Assembly: GCA_030374765.1 (NCBI GenBank)
Contig: JARGXX010000088.1
Coordinates: 1,240,001 to 1,304,000 of the forward strand
Source of the DNA: Agarophyton chilense
Taxonomy: Eukaryota; Rhodophyta; Florideophyceae; Gracilariales; Gracilariaceae
DNA: 64,000 nt
Reading direction: 5' to 3'
Each line of letters starts with the position of its first letter. Position 1 is the first letter of the stretch. A program made the position numbers and the translations under genes. The notes under the pieces were generated by a model. That model ran no database searches. It was not told the origin of the DNA and was given only the letters and a program-made list of their open reading frames with translations. This document shows positions 20,980 to 33,410 of this stretch, piece by piece.

Positions 20980-21538
20980 CTGACTCCAGGCGAGTACTGG
21001 TTGCCTTTATCCTGCGAGACCACCCAGAAATCGAGACTCGCCTCATCTGTTGAAGCTGGTGAGCGGCTGTATCGTCAAGGGATCATCCTCATTTAACGAG
21101 CGGGAGCACGACATGATGTCGCTCTCCCGCTCGTTGAATGATGAATGATGTCATTTGGATGTTTCTGCCCTTGTCGCAGTGGCAGTCGAGCACATCACAG
21201 AAGCCGTTGTCGACCCTGAGGCATTCGGATCTCAAAAACAGGAACATTTGCGCAGGAAAGTGTCTCTTCTCAAGTAATAGTCAACACCTTTACGTATGCT
21301 CATATTTCTTTTGAAATCACAGATTGCTGTTCTCATCGCAGATGTCGAAGAGCTACGACTTTCTCACGAGGCACTTTTTCGTCAGAAACATAGTAAGATA
21401 ATCTTTGCATCAGTAAAAACCCTACTTGAAGATTAAAACTATTGAACGAAAAGGTATGGAAACACGCCCCAGACTTTACCCGACTTAAACCATATACGTA
21501 GAGGGAGTTTGCACTCAAGAAAAACCTCACATACGACT
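20980..21538 (+). pseudogene. Gag-like N-terminal segment, right element
   Basis: Plus-strand counterpart of 19404-19760, interrupted by stops. Protein-level similarity to the left copy is partial (see the entry at 19404). It carries a hairpin insertion (21095-21135) absent from the left copy. It runs into the near-identical arm at 21539. Confidence 0.45.
21095..21135. repeat. Near-perfect 41-bp hairpin
   Basis: Arms AACGAGCGGGAG (21095-21106) and CTCCCGCTCGTT (21124-21135) are perfect complements. Inside them a second stem CGACAT/ATGTCG closes on a single base. It is absent from the homologous left element. Confidence 0.7.
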
Positions 21539-22407
21539 TCTGAAGGCGGCAGTTTACACCAGCACTACTGCTATTCCAGTCACACAAGAAGAGAAAAAAG
21601 CTCCTTGGAATGAAGCCCGTTCCAAGAAGTCAAAGTCACGACGCTAGCAGTGAACGCCTGCAAGTGATTCGAGAAAGAAATCATCTACTGCAGTAAATTA
21701 TAGTACTAGTACTGATGATTCTAATGAATCAGTTCCGTCAAATGACGTCGACAATGATGGTGATCATCAAAGTTCTCTATTTCGGAGAAAAACACTTCTT
21801 CGTGGTTACTGAGAAAGAAAGACTGACCTTACAGAAGATAGAAGGTGCTCCCCTGCTCAAATCCACTGTATCAAAAGGTCCTGAAAAACAGGTTCTACTG
21901 TTTGCAGGTGAAAAGCAAGAAGCCCCCAGGACTCAAAAACCACGAACGTAAAGGAACACCTTAAGCAAATGAAGATCGGCGTTAATGATTTGATCATGGA
22001 TGAGAAAAACATCATTCTCGTTATCAAATTTCTGAATCTGTTCGGAACCGAAGTGGACCACTTGGAGATGAGTGAGCCACCGGTATTTATGTCTTTTTCA
22101 CACTTTCTGAAAGGCTGTGATTTGGAGCAGTATCGTTCTGTTTATGGATCTGTGAAAGCCGATGAAGGTGGCGCTAACTCCTGGCCAGAGTCGGTGCAGT
22201 ACTTGCTGCACAGTGACCCGACTTCCAACGCAATAAGTCAGAAGATACTAAACCTAATGGACGAGAAAGAAAGGCTGACGAGGCCGAAGCCCAGTACAGC
22301 TCAAAGCATACCAAAACGTCAGTCTGCTGTGGAAATGGCCACTGCACGAAGACGACATTACCTCAAAGATCAACGTGGTGGAACCGAATATCATGTCGTT
22401 GGTAGCT
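21539..22407 (+). repeat. Right arm of 869-bp inverted repeat (gag-like coding)
   Basis: Mirror of 18443-19311. It carries the same two frames on the plus strand (21715-21951, identical protein; and 21969 onward, differing at about seven residues near the end). Just past the arm the right-hand frame continues to 22592 with unrelated sequence, whereas the left copy stops at 18423. There is no target duplication or shared terminus at the outer ends. Confidence 0.85.
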
Positions 22408-25400
22408 CTATATCATTAACGACACGAAAATTTGTTTTTTGGAGTTTGTTGAGTTTGCGCACGCTGAAGCAGACGCAGCACGAGCTCGTGGCAATTCTCG
22501 GCGCTCAACCTCTTTTGCAATATTTATTGGAAAGGAGAAGAGCATTTCAGGATCCAATCCGCACTAGAACCTGGTACATCTGGAATGTCTAGTAGAATCA
22601 CGAAATTAGGTTTTGGCACCATAAAGGGATAATTTACTGTCTGTTTCATCTCCACCAATTCTGTGAAATTTGATTCCCAAATCGAGGTCTTGTTCTATTA
22701 ATATGCTGTAGATAGAAGGCTTCTCTCCCGCTTGAGCCAATGCTTCATTTTTTTTGAGCCGTACTTGCTAGGATGAGGAAGTATGCCAACAGATCAGTTG
22801 AACTTTTAGCTTGCAGCATTAAGTAAGATACGATTATTGATACCTAGTGCAGACAAAAAATGTCTTCCTATATAGACATATCCCACTTCATAACTACTCA
22901 CAAGTAATTAAACGTTGTGTAAGAATAGCTGAGAACGTGAAAAACTCAAAGCATGACATCCGCTATAATTCATCGGCTGCATCGCAACGGTTTCGAAGAC
23001 TGAAAGAAGTTTATGAAAAAAGGAAATGTTCAGCTTTACTACCTTGCAATTTTCAATAACTTCATAATCTGTAACAAAATATCAGATAAGATGACATCAG
23101 AGACTTGAACCGAAAGAGCTACAGCCTCCACAGCCCCTTTGCAAAACACATCAGAGAATAGGAAGGAGTTATCCTGAATACTATCAGTTCTATTAAATTC
23201 AATAGGTAAGCGAGGCTTTGATTTCTCAGAGAGAGCTTGCTTACGCTTTTTCTCGAAGTTTTCTTCTCTAAACGTTTTATTCTCAACTTTGCTAGAGATT
23301 GGAAAGTAATTTATGAAGTGCATGTCATGGCACCACCTATCCAGTCAGTCGCGCATCTCACGACGACGTTCATTACACCAGCCGTCGTTGGAAAATTTGG
23401 GAGAGTATCGTTTGTTACAAGATATGCACCATGCTTTTTTGCGCTTTTCTTCGGCCTTCAATGGCCACGGACCGATTTAGGTTCCTTGGTGCTTTAAGTG
23501 TCAGAGAACTCCTTATATATAGAGCCCAATGGTTGGAAAGGTTTTGGACCCTTATGATAGTAAATCTTGGCAGCTTTTTTGGCCGGCTCTAAGACAAAAT
23601 CGTTGAAGTTCTTCTGAAACTCCGGTTTGTTACGTTTTTGCTATGAAAACAGTCCTTCGATTACGCATACAAGATGACTCATTCGCTTTTTAATATGTTT
23701 CAAAGCCACTTTGGAATGGTTCTAGGTGAACACTTTATGTATCATATTATCTAGAATAGTTTTGTGACGATGGCATGAAATCCAAACCTAGGACTTCATT
23801 GTAGTGAACTAGTCGAGCTAGTCAAGCATTACGTCAGAGATACCTTCTTCAATTCTAGATATATAATAGTCCTCCAGTTTCAAATGCGATTTCATCACAA
23901 TTCAATCCTCCAACATCTTCTCAGTGAAAGCCCTAACTGCTTCCGCAGAACCCCAGTCCCTAACTACAGGCATTTGCAACACTCGTTTCTCAATGGAGTT
24001 TCTATACGTCGTTAACGGAATCTAAACATCAGGGTCTGCATTTTTTCTCCGCCACACTACGTTCACACTCTTTGAACTTCTGCTTGAAAGCAACGAAATA
24101 CTTCCTCTTAATACCGTTAAATCTCGAGGCTTCAGTTGTCTCGACGATGGTTTGACGAAAAGTATCTGGCTGTCTGGCGGCTCCAAAACGAGCCCTATCG
24201 GCACGTCTAGAACAAATAGTCATGTTGACGTGATGCAGTCAAACTCATACTGAATACCTGTGGGTTAAGTAATTAATGTGGAAAACATCGCAATGCTTCC
24301 AAAACGAAGCAAAAGAACAATAAATGAAAGGACCACCAAACGATGAATATTGAAATGGAGGACGGGAACTAAACGGTAGCAGAATGGTCATGTAGAGCCG
24401 AGTGTGGCTGGGGAAAGATACAGGTCGATTAGCTCCATCTGCAGATCTTATTAAGAGCGTAGTGCAGGTGATTTGAATCCCGATCGGTGGACTGTGCTGC
24501 CTTTAATAGGTACCAGGTAACTTCCAATTTGAAATGGCTCACCAAACTGTTGTTACAGCGTAGAAGAGAGAAGCAGCGTATGAGGAATTCCGTACCGTGC
24601 AAAATAAATCATTTTAAGGTTGTAACAGCTGCCTAATTTGGAATGTTTTAGTTGATCTCAACCTGATAGGAAACAAAAAACTGGGACCAAAGTGATACTG
24701 ATGCTTACTGCTTGTATGAAAAGGAATAAAGAAACACAGCACTGAAAGAACCAGGGATATATATACCATTGAAAACGTCAGAAAATAGTGAGCATAGAAC
24801 TCAATGAGAACTTGTGTGTTATAAAGCGAATTACAGCGACGTTTATTGCAATAAAAAAGTGAAATCTGGGAGTTGGCGAAGAAAAGAAGTCGAGCGTGGA
24901 GTAGAAATCGTAGGAAAGATGACATCGGCGGATCAGTAGATGAATGCATGAGACAGATGACAGTTTACATACAAGTTTTCTCTAAGAACCTGCTTGCCAA
25001 TTCTTTGGCATGCTCTCTGATGCGACATCTCTTATGGACAATCGGGAGTGCCATAGGACTCGTATTAAGTCTTCTGTACGAATTCATTAGAAAACCACAT
25101 GGCGGAGAAAGAAGCTGCTATGTTTTGTTAAATGTCCAATGAATTCATGGCCTTTAGCCATCAATGACGATGCGCTCAGTTGCACGCGGCATCCAAATCT
25201 TACCTTCGTTAACCTATGAAGAGAAGTGGTTTTAAAACGTAGTGCATGCTTAATGTACTCTTCTTTCTTTCCATGAATTGTACTATATCATAAAAACAGT
25301 GGTTGCCACACCCACGGCCATTAAAATAAACATAGTGTGCCCATGACGAGGATTCTTTTCGATATATTGCTGGAAAAGACAGCTTCAAACTTTTTCACTT

Positions 25401-25900
25401 GCGAAAGACCCATTGATACATGTCTAAGTATTACAAGTTGCTTCTGAAGTCCATCATTGTTTAATACAATGTTTTTCATTAGCTTTTACGAACTGTACTG
25501 TAGCTTTATATGAAGATGTAATTTAAAATTGTCCATGCATTAATTTGACATCGGAAAACAAAAATAATACGTGTAATATAGAGCTTTTTTTGTTTGCTTA
25601 CATTTTCGTTGATTTTAGAAGGAAGTAGTACTATGTTCCAAACTCAAGTGAAGTTCAAAAGCATTGCGTGTAGAAGACGAAAATTAGGTAGGTTTCTAAC
25701 TACCATAACAGAAACTCTAACTTTCTGTTACAGTATATGTTGCAGGACGCTTGTAATAGAATAAGTGTAGATGATTTCTGGCGCAACCATGTTGTCTTTT
25801 TAGATACGTTCATCGTTAGGAACATGAATTGAAACAGTATTGAGTGCGGATTTTAGCTCATAGATTCCGCCCGAATATTTTTCAAGAACATTTTGATTGT
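22408..25900. other. AT-rich stretch without recognisable genes
   Basis: Short frames only on both strands, with frequent stops and no catalytic or domain motifs. It is probably old element debris. Confidence 0.4.
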
Positions 25901-25947
25901 GCTCCTCAATGGGTTTGTTCCTTGGTACTATAAACAATCTGTCAGGC

Positions 25948-27404
25948 CTAACGTCTTCTATTCGCACCGTTGTATCTCATTTTATGGACATTGAACAATT
26001 CCTTGACGTTGGTTGTAGATATCAGTAGCAGAAAAAATAATGTGATGGCCCTGATCCACGGCCCACATTGCGAAGATTTTGAGCAAGAATTGACATCATT
26101 TTGCTGCGGTATATGGTTTTTTAACGATAATTCTTCCACTTATCTGCCCAAAAGACCACAAAAGAACAAAGGAACCCCTTTTAAGAGCTTCAGGCTTATA
26201 AGATTATGTGTTTCATATTCATCTGCCACATTTTGTGTTTTTGGAACAGACCTAAAAAGGTTTTGTAGCCATCTACCACAAAAAACTCTTCCGCCAACAT
26301 CTTTTTTTGAACGCGTCAAGGCATTCAAGACAGTGTTAACGATTTCTATTAAAATATTTGGGAATAAAAAATCTTCGTTACTTACGGGTAAAATTGATTT
26401 TTTAAGTAGCTCAGTTCATCGCAGACTTAGTACGTGTTTTTAAATCGTAAATCTTTATCTTAGTTTTGAGTCTTGGACGTCGTCAACACTAAATCCATAT
26501 AGAATTTATAAAGTTTTCCACCCTTCATAAAGTGCAGCAGCAATGCCTGTATTAACTATCATCTGAATCAAAACTTGTTTTTCTTCAGATAATTATCAGT
26601 GAAACGACAGAAACGAAGTCTTTCTGGTTCCTGCATTTCCTTGCAGGAAAAGGCCTCCCATGTCCTTGACGTCCTTTATCATCTGCTTATCATTTCTTAA
26701 GTAAACATCTCATAATATCTTTTCCAGGATTAGTTTTCATTCTCTCTAAATATGGCCCTAATAGTCCATGAACCTTCTTCTGGATCGGAAAGAAGATATT
26801 TGCAGTGCTCTTTACTGATTTCATTTTTTTAAAATAAACTTTCCTTTTTCTGAAGCTGAGGGGCGAGTCCTTAACCGAAAAGGTCTTTCCGGTTAAGACG
26901 GGTGCCATAAATATCTAATACTTTTTTGATTGTTTCCAACATTTACTGCCATGACCGTAATATATTTCCGGAGGTAGTACCAGAAGTCAAATATTCTTTG
27001 TGTCTCTGCGTCGAAGCACAAGAAGTAAATCACTGCTGATAGCAAGTAAAGACTGAACGCCTGAGATTAAAGGGCGTTCGGTTACTTTTTACTCGCTCGT
27101 TGAAAAGTGTTTCGTATTCTCACCGTTAAGAAAAAGTTTTGAAGCTATTCCTGCATTTATTCATCTTGAGAGTTATTCGTTTCCAACTTTGTTGGTGTCA
27201 TCGAAGGACCCGAAAGTATTGTTGATAAGAAGAAATCGAAGGGCAAAAACACAGGATTTTTGTAGAGCCCATATATAATTTGAGTGACAATTGTGTTGGT
27301 TTTCGATCTCTCCACAACATGTACATCTGTGGAGTTGTCCTATTTTGTCTCGTTAAGGAGGGTTTTCTAGATTGACAAACCTCATAACGGATTTCCATAA
27401 TCAT
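25948..27404 (-). pseudogene. Possible decayed DNA-transposon coding region
   Basis: Successive minus-strand fragments (27198-27404, 26690-26908, 26140-26328, 25948-26139) in one orientation. The last peptides, 'ITLFFLLLISTTNVKELFNV' and 'HKMRYNGANRRR', faintly recall the region of piggyBac-type transposases after the catalytic core, but no DDD residues can be placed. It is reported as a decayed coding tract of uncertain origin. Confidence 0.2.
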
Positions 27405-30400
27405 AGACTATATTATGTAATACACAAAACGTACTAAAATGGGCGTTGAAGTACTTTTAAAGAAGATAAAACCAATGGGTTCTCGGTAGTCACACTTCTT
27501 GACCTAGGACCTGTCGCTTTTTTTTAAAATGCTCACCACAGGTTCATGCAGTTGAAGGGATACAGACGGGTCTCAACTTAAGAAGATTGCAAGAAGTTTC
27601 CACAGAACATACGAGTCTTGCCCTCCTACATGGTTTTATATAATTATGTATAGCTATTTTCACGCCTTTCTGCTGGCCACTCTACTGAACGAAATCCTGT
27701 TTTTAACGCTTTTTAAGGCATATTATATAAAATTTGAACCAGCAGAACGTTTCTTACTACGTTGGACGTTTATAATAGATTTTTAGTTTATATTTAAGTC
27801 AACCTCTTAAGCTCTTAATTTCAACTGTTTTTCATACCTTCGATCGTTAACTATTCGAGATTGTTACTCTCAAAAAGATGTGGAGGCGGGCATTGTGGCC
27901 GAGGTACGAACGTACAGATGGAGCACGAGTACAGCTTTGGCCCGGACGTGAGACTGCCGCTTCAAACCGTGGCAGCGCCGACGCGCGCGCGCGCATATCC
28001 TGTCTCTTTGTTTAAAGGGCGTATCGGGAGCACATTGATGACCTGGCAGGAGCGCAGCGGGTTTTGAAGCAACGTCAGCTCGCCTGATGTAGGCGCGGCG
28101 GGAAGCGCGCAAAAAGCGCGGTGTGGGAGCGACAGACTCATAAGCGAGGAAGAGTATTGGGCGTGGCCGTGAGTTCAGCCTCGAGCGCGGCACTTTTAAG
28201 TGGCTGAACGATTTGCATCGTGAATAAGGGTTTTGCTTACCATGGCTAAATTTGATAGTAGAAAAAGGGGTGGTTTAAAAAACCCGATGATAGCAAAGAT
28301 GCCAGGAATATTTTAATGTATGAAAATTATGTAATTCTAGAAAGATAAAGCGCAATTGAAATGCATTTCTCACGAAGTTTAGAAAAGTCTCCTTTTCAGG
28401 ACCATGGCCGGGTTCAGAACAAGTTACGATTTGTCTGGACGTCATTCCAGTGGCAGACAACGCGGATGTCGACAAACCCTACTGGAGGTGTCTAGCAGCC
28501 TGAAAAATAAAGAATGAGACTTGAAAGGAGCAACCAGCCACCAATAGTAACCAACGTGAATCCAGATTCCAGAAAAATAAACAATGTGCAGTGCTGGAAC
28601 AGAGAGATTGTGTCTGTAGAAAAAAAGAAGTAAAGGAAGTCCCAAGCTAGAGACACTTCGAAGGCAAACGAAGGAAATGAAAAAGAAGAAGAAACGAAAC
28701 TGCACGCGAGCTACTCAACCTAGTCCACCTCTGTACGTCCAGAAACAGACGCTTAGAATCCTTGCGAGGCGTCCCAAGAAGAATCTTATAATTGAAGAAA
28801 AGTTTTCGCTCTATACTCAAGCTAACCTCTTGCGGGAAATGTTGCTCGGCACTCTGAGATTCCCCCAGCTGACAGGTTCCGGTTGAAACCTGAATCCCGG
28901 CTATCGACCGGGTTCTACGACCGAACCAGGCTTTTCATTCTGTACGGACTCCCCCGACAGACTCAGCACCTTTTGGTACACGCTACTAGTCTTTCGTTTA
29001 CGCCTGACGGCGCTTCAACCGTTTTCAGGAAGGTCGCAGAGTTGAGCAGTGCTCACGCAAACGCGCAAGCAAAACAAGATTAATAAACTTTAAAGATACA
29101 CAGCAAGAACATCTTACTAAATAGCCGCACAGCCTGCATTTTAATAGTATGAGATGCTGAACTATATGAATGCAAGTAGTTCTATTCGGGTTTTTGTCTT
29201 TGTTGGTTGATACTTCAACGCCGGTTTGGGAATTTGAGGTCTCTTATAAAGACTTCTAAAACGCTCAGGAGGAGCGTCGTACGCATAACTATATTAATAG
29301 CACTAAAGTATTCGTCACAGTTATATAAAAGCGTTAATTCTACGCTGAATGGTCAGCACCCTTTAAAGATATTCCACGTGTGCGAATGTTGGCACAGATA
29401 GACACTATATGAATGCATTGCATAATTTTAATGTTTTTCTGTTGTCGCATGAATTTACCAACACGTGTAACTCTCACCGATGATCTTTTTACATGTCACC
29501 ATTTGTATTTGGAATATGTATGCATTTAATGCCATTAAATTTAGATGCAATTTAATCATGGTAAACATATTGAAAAAAAAGTATTCCATTTAATGCCTTG
29601 CTGTACGTTGACGTATGAAATTTTTGAATTCGTTTGTGGACCAGGTTTTTTTAATACATTGTTTTGGGAAGCCCGTAAATTCATCGTTTCGTTCTAAAAA
29701 TCTCAACAAGAAACCTGTCCAAAACAGTGGCCAACTGCCGTATCATGTCATACAGGCGTTCACTGCGCCAGTACGGTTCATAACCGATTTGGATTTCTTC
29801 TAGTTCTTTCGCGGAAGCTGTCCTGTCATAACTCTTTGGAATGAGATTCGTTTCAACTTCCGAAGGTTCTAGATTCCAGTTACTAGGCGATTAAATATTC
29901 TAGATTTTTCTGGAAGACAATCAGACCGAGGAAACCGGAGCAGTGTTCTTTGTAACAACCATTGTAATGGGGTGAGGCATTACCGCATCAGTAACATAGT
30001 TTTTCACAAATCAAATACACGCTGTAAGAACTACTGTTTATTCAAAAGTTAAACAATGAATTTGTCTACTAAATTGGAAACAGTGTTTGATGCAAAAGAA
30101 AATCAATGTAGGAAGAATTATATGTATTCCAAACTTAATTTATGAGATATACACTGAAGTTCTTTTTCATTCTATATAAAAAGCAGGGGAGTCATTTGAG
30201 GGCAATAGATTGAGAAAGAATTTCACGATTCTTGATATGCATAAGGCTTTGGAATATTTCATACTGAATGCTTCTCATCCTGCTTTCTTTAGTAAAATGA
30301 TAGATTCTTTCATTTTTGTTTGGTAGATAAATCCCGAAGCTATACATGATTCCTTCGATCTGTTTTACACCTTTCCGTAAGAAAGAAAAATTTGTTACCA

Positions 30401-32780
30401 AACGTCTGAAAAACTTCTCAAGTGGAAGGCTGAGTTGTAATAAAAGACCGAATAAGAAAATAGGGACCCAACCTCAAATCTTTTCCGAGAGCGGAATAAC
30501 ATGGAACCGAAATGGAAAAGGAACTTTCACCCTGTCAAAGTCAGGAATAAATTCAAATACAGTGGCTCCATGAGAGTGCTCCGAGTAAATCAAAAGCTCT
30601 GAAATCTCTTCGAAGTATAAGTGTTTCTTCTCTTGGTGCCCATATCGACCTACACTAAAATGATAAAAAAAGGAAAGGAATTTTTCTCCAACACATTGAT
30701 GAAGTCTAGGATCCAAGCAGCGAGACAGTTGAAGTAGCTGCTTTAATTTTTCTTTTTCTACCAGGACATTTTCCCATATTTTATTGAGTGCGAGGCAAAG
30801 ATGCAGAAGGTTCCAAATAAGTCGTTCAACTTGACAAGCATGGGTGGATATCGGAGTCAACCAATCCTTTACAGTTCTTCCCGCTACTATATGATTCCGA
30901 AAAGCAAATTCTTCACGTAGGCTGCGGTAATCAGGAATGATCAGTAATTTGTTCATCATTTGGTCTGGAAATCCGAAGAAATTCTCTGTCGGTTGGTGAT
31001 TACTTGTGAAGTGTAGTTTAGAAACGGGAACAGAACGATTTTTGTGCGAGGTGGGTACTTGGATTTACAGGATGCGGGACTTCACGAAGAAATAAGTTTT
31101 ATATATGACTTTTCTGCACGAAACGATAATAGAAATGATTTTCAAGGTGAGCGAACAGAAAGTTCTGTGGAAGGTGATTTCTAAAAAACTGGAAACTGTC
31201 TCATCCGTGCACGTCCCCCTCTCGTTCAAAAAAACTGAAACTTGGCTGTAACCATTTTTGACTCAACCACTACAAATCCAGGAAAAGAGCGAGAAGACTC
31301 GAACTGCTCTGAAAGCTTCCAGCTTCGACCGAGGTCAGTCAATTGACCTCAGCCCAGGTGTGAAAATGAGACTCAGCCTGCTTTTAAAGCCTCCGACTGA
31401 GATTAAGGCAAGTACGTTGCATACGCTCATTGAAAACCCCACCTAGCTTCAGTTCAGGTGTATGAGAAGAATCTCAGACCACTTTGAAATCTTCTCGCTT
31501 AGCCAGACGTAAATATGAAGGCATGGCCCATTTAAACCCCAACCCCAGCTCATTCCGAGTCTATAAGGGAAGACTAATCTTTCGTTGATAAAAACCTCAG
31601 GCTACGTCCAAAGTGAGTGCATGGGCTCAGTCTGAGTAGGTGGAAGTCAGACCATATATGTGGCTGAAAATTTTTTCATGTTTGAAGTCCGTTTTCACTG
31701 CATAGGACTGCCTGTCAGTAATGATATTATTCATTAGTCTCCTCCAAAAAGTTTTCCTCAATATAAGCCACAATCATCTTTCAGGTTTGACGAATTGGGT
31801 AGAATGAATAAGTTCAAAGCTTCTTTTGACTTGATTGTAGCCCATTGCAAATGTAGACACGAAAAAGCTTGCACATCTCATGTGTGTTTGTCAATAAAGA
31901 ATGGAATTTTAATCTCCCTACACGGCCCAAAGCAATGAACAATCGTTCTGCAGCTGCAGATTATGGGTGTGATGGCCAAAACTCAAAAGCAACCATTTTA
32001 TGCGGCACCAGACTAACATGTACCAGAAAATGCTATCTTCTGTGCATTACACAATCGCAAACCAAGAATCCTTTCGAACATCTTGATTCAAAGCGTTGCA
32101 CATATTTTTTAGACATAAATATCAGTGAGGCTAACGAAATGAGTTTCTGAGTATCAGGATGAACAATTTCTTGAACAAGTATAACATTCAATAGGCGAAT
32201 GTTAGACTCTTGGAGGCTCGTAGGCATTTCTAAAAAGCCTAATTCGCACTTGCTAAGGTCCAGTCGAGCATAAATGCTAAACAAAAAAGAACAACGAGAT
32301 ATATGGCTTCGATTGTTTAGTTTTCCGTATTTTGCCCACCGATGAGTTACTTAAATCTATTTCAACCAGATCGAGGGTACATATAGAGATTCAGATCATT
32401 CCTGGTCAAATTTTCAGCCCATTCTAAAGTCAATCGCAGAATGTCCGAGATGTTGCCCTTACTAGAGAAATTAAGTACATTTTCTCTGGCTTTGTCCGCT
32501 TGTGCTCAGCTTGGGACTGTAGGAATCAAAATAAATTCATTTAAACAATTGGAAAAGGCATCCTTACTGAAAGCGCTTACCTCATAGTAGTTTATTTTCG
32601 TAACAGCCATATATCCAGACATAGTCCGGAGAGTTTTATACAACTTCTGCAAGAGTCTCGGTGCACTTTACAGTGACAGTTGTCCGTAACCTTCTAGCTG
32701 CCAGGCGATACGACGAACCTCTTGAAACACAGTAACAATTTCTGTCCACCCATTTGTAGTATCCAATCTTGCATCAATAG
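27405..32780. other. Intergenic, includes a small GC-rich island
   Basis: No confident gene. A GC-rich block at about 27870-28200 (with an alternating GC run near 27990) stands out in AT-rich DNA. A minus-strand frame at 30474-30959 (161 codons, starting 'MMNKLLIIPDYRSLREEFAF') is the longest here; I recognise no family in it. Confidence 0.35.
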
Positions 32781-33410
32781 GAGACACCTGCGACAGAGGT
32801 CAGACCGCCGAAGTGGTGTTTATGGCGAAGCGGAAAAAGGTTGTAGAGCTATAACATCAGCGAGCTGGACGTGTGTTTTAATGCCACTACGTCCCAATGA
32901 GGGTGAGCAGTGAAACTATAGAACGTAGATGGAACGTAAGAATCAAGACGGCTCGAGAAATGGTCCTGGGTACCCGTTCGGATCTCCGGCTGAGGAATCC
33001 TAAGCGAAGAAGAGAAGAGTCATGATGCCAATGTTATCTCCAATGCTCGGAGTCGGCGCTCACATCTGGGTAATTATAAACTGTGTAACACGGTGAGTGT
33101 CAAAACATTATATAAATAATATTCATTGGGAAGCCACTTAGCCAGACCACTGTATGTGTATGGTCTCTTTTAGACTTTTAGCTTAAACTATTCGTTAAAC
33201 TTCGAAACGGGGATCATCACTACACCTGCCGAGGCCAATTTGGAATTGATCTAGAAAGGGTCGCAAATGCATGCACGCGGTGACCAGCCATGGGACTCGT
33301 ACCACCGCGTGTTCCACCAATACCTGCTGCCTCTAGGCATTCTGTGCAGGACGCCCCTTCATACCATAGTATTGACAATACCGCTCTCTTATGAGCTCCA
33401 GATGCAACTT
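32781..33410 (+). repeat. Dispersed ~0.6 kb repeat, copy C
   Basis: Fuller copy from GAGACACCTGCGAC to about CTCCAGATGCAACTT. It shares 'GGATCTCCGGCTGAGGAATC' and 'GAGTCGGCGCTCACATCTGG' with copy A, and 'GCCACTTAGCCAGACCACTG' with copies A, B and D. Confidence 0.65.

Noticed and set aside
18443-22407. Inverted repeat as the terminal repeats of one large DNA transposon
   Set aside because: The arms encode gag-like protein, the outer ends lack a target duplication, and homology continues inward beyond the arms at lower identity. Two facing elements fit better.
25948-27404. PiggyBac transposase
   Set aside because: Only faint resemblance ('TTNVKELFNV...NGANRR'); no catalytic Asp residues can be placed. 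Kept only as a decayed tract.
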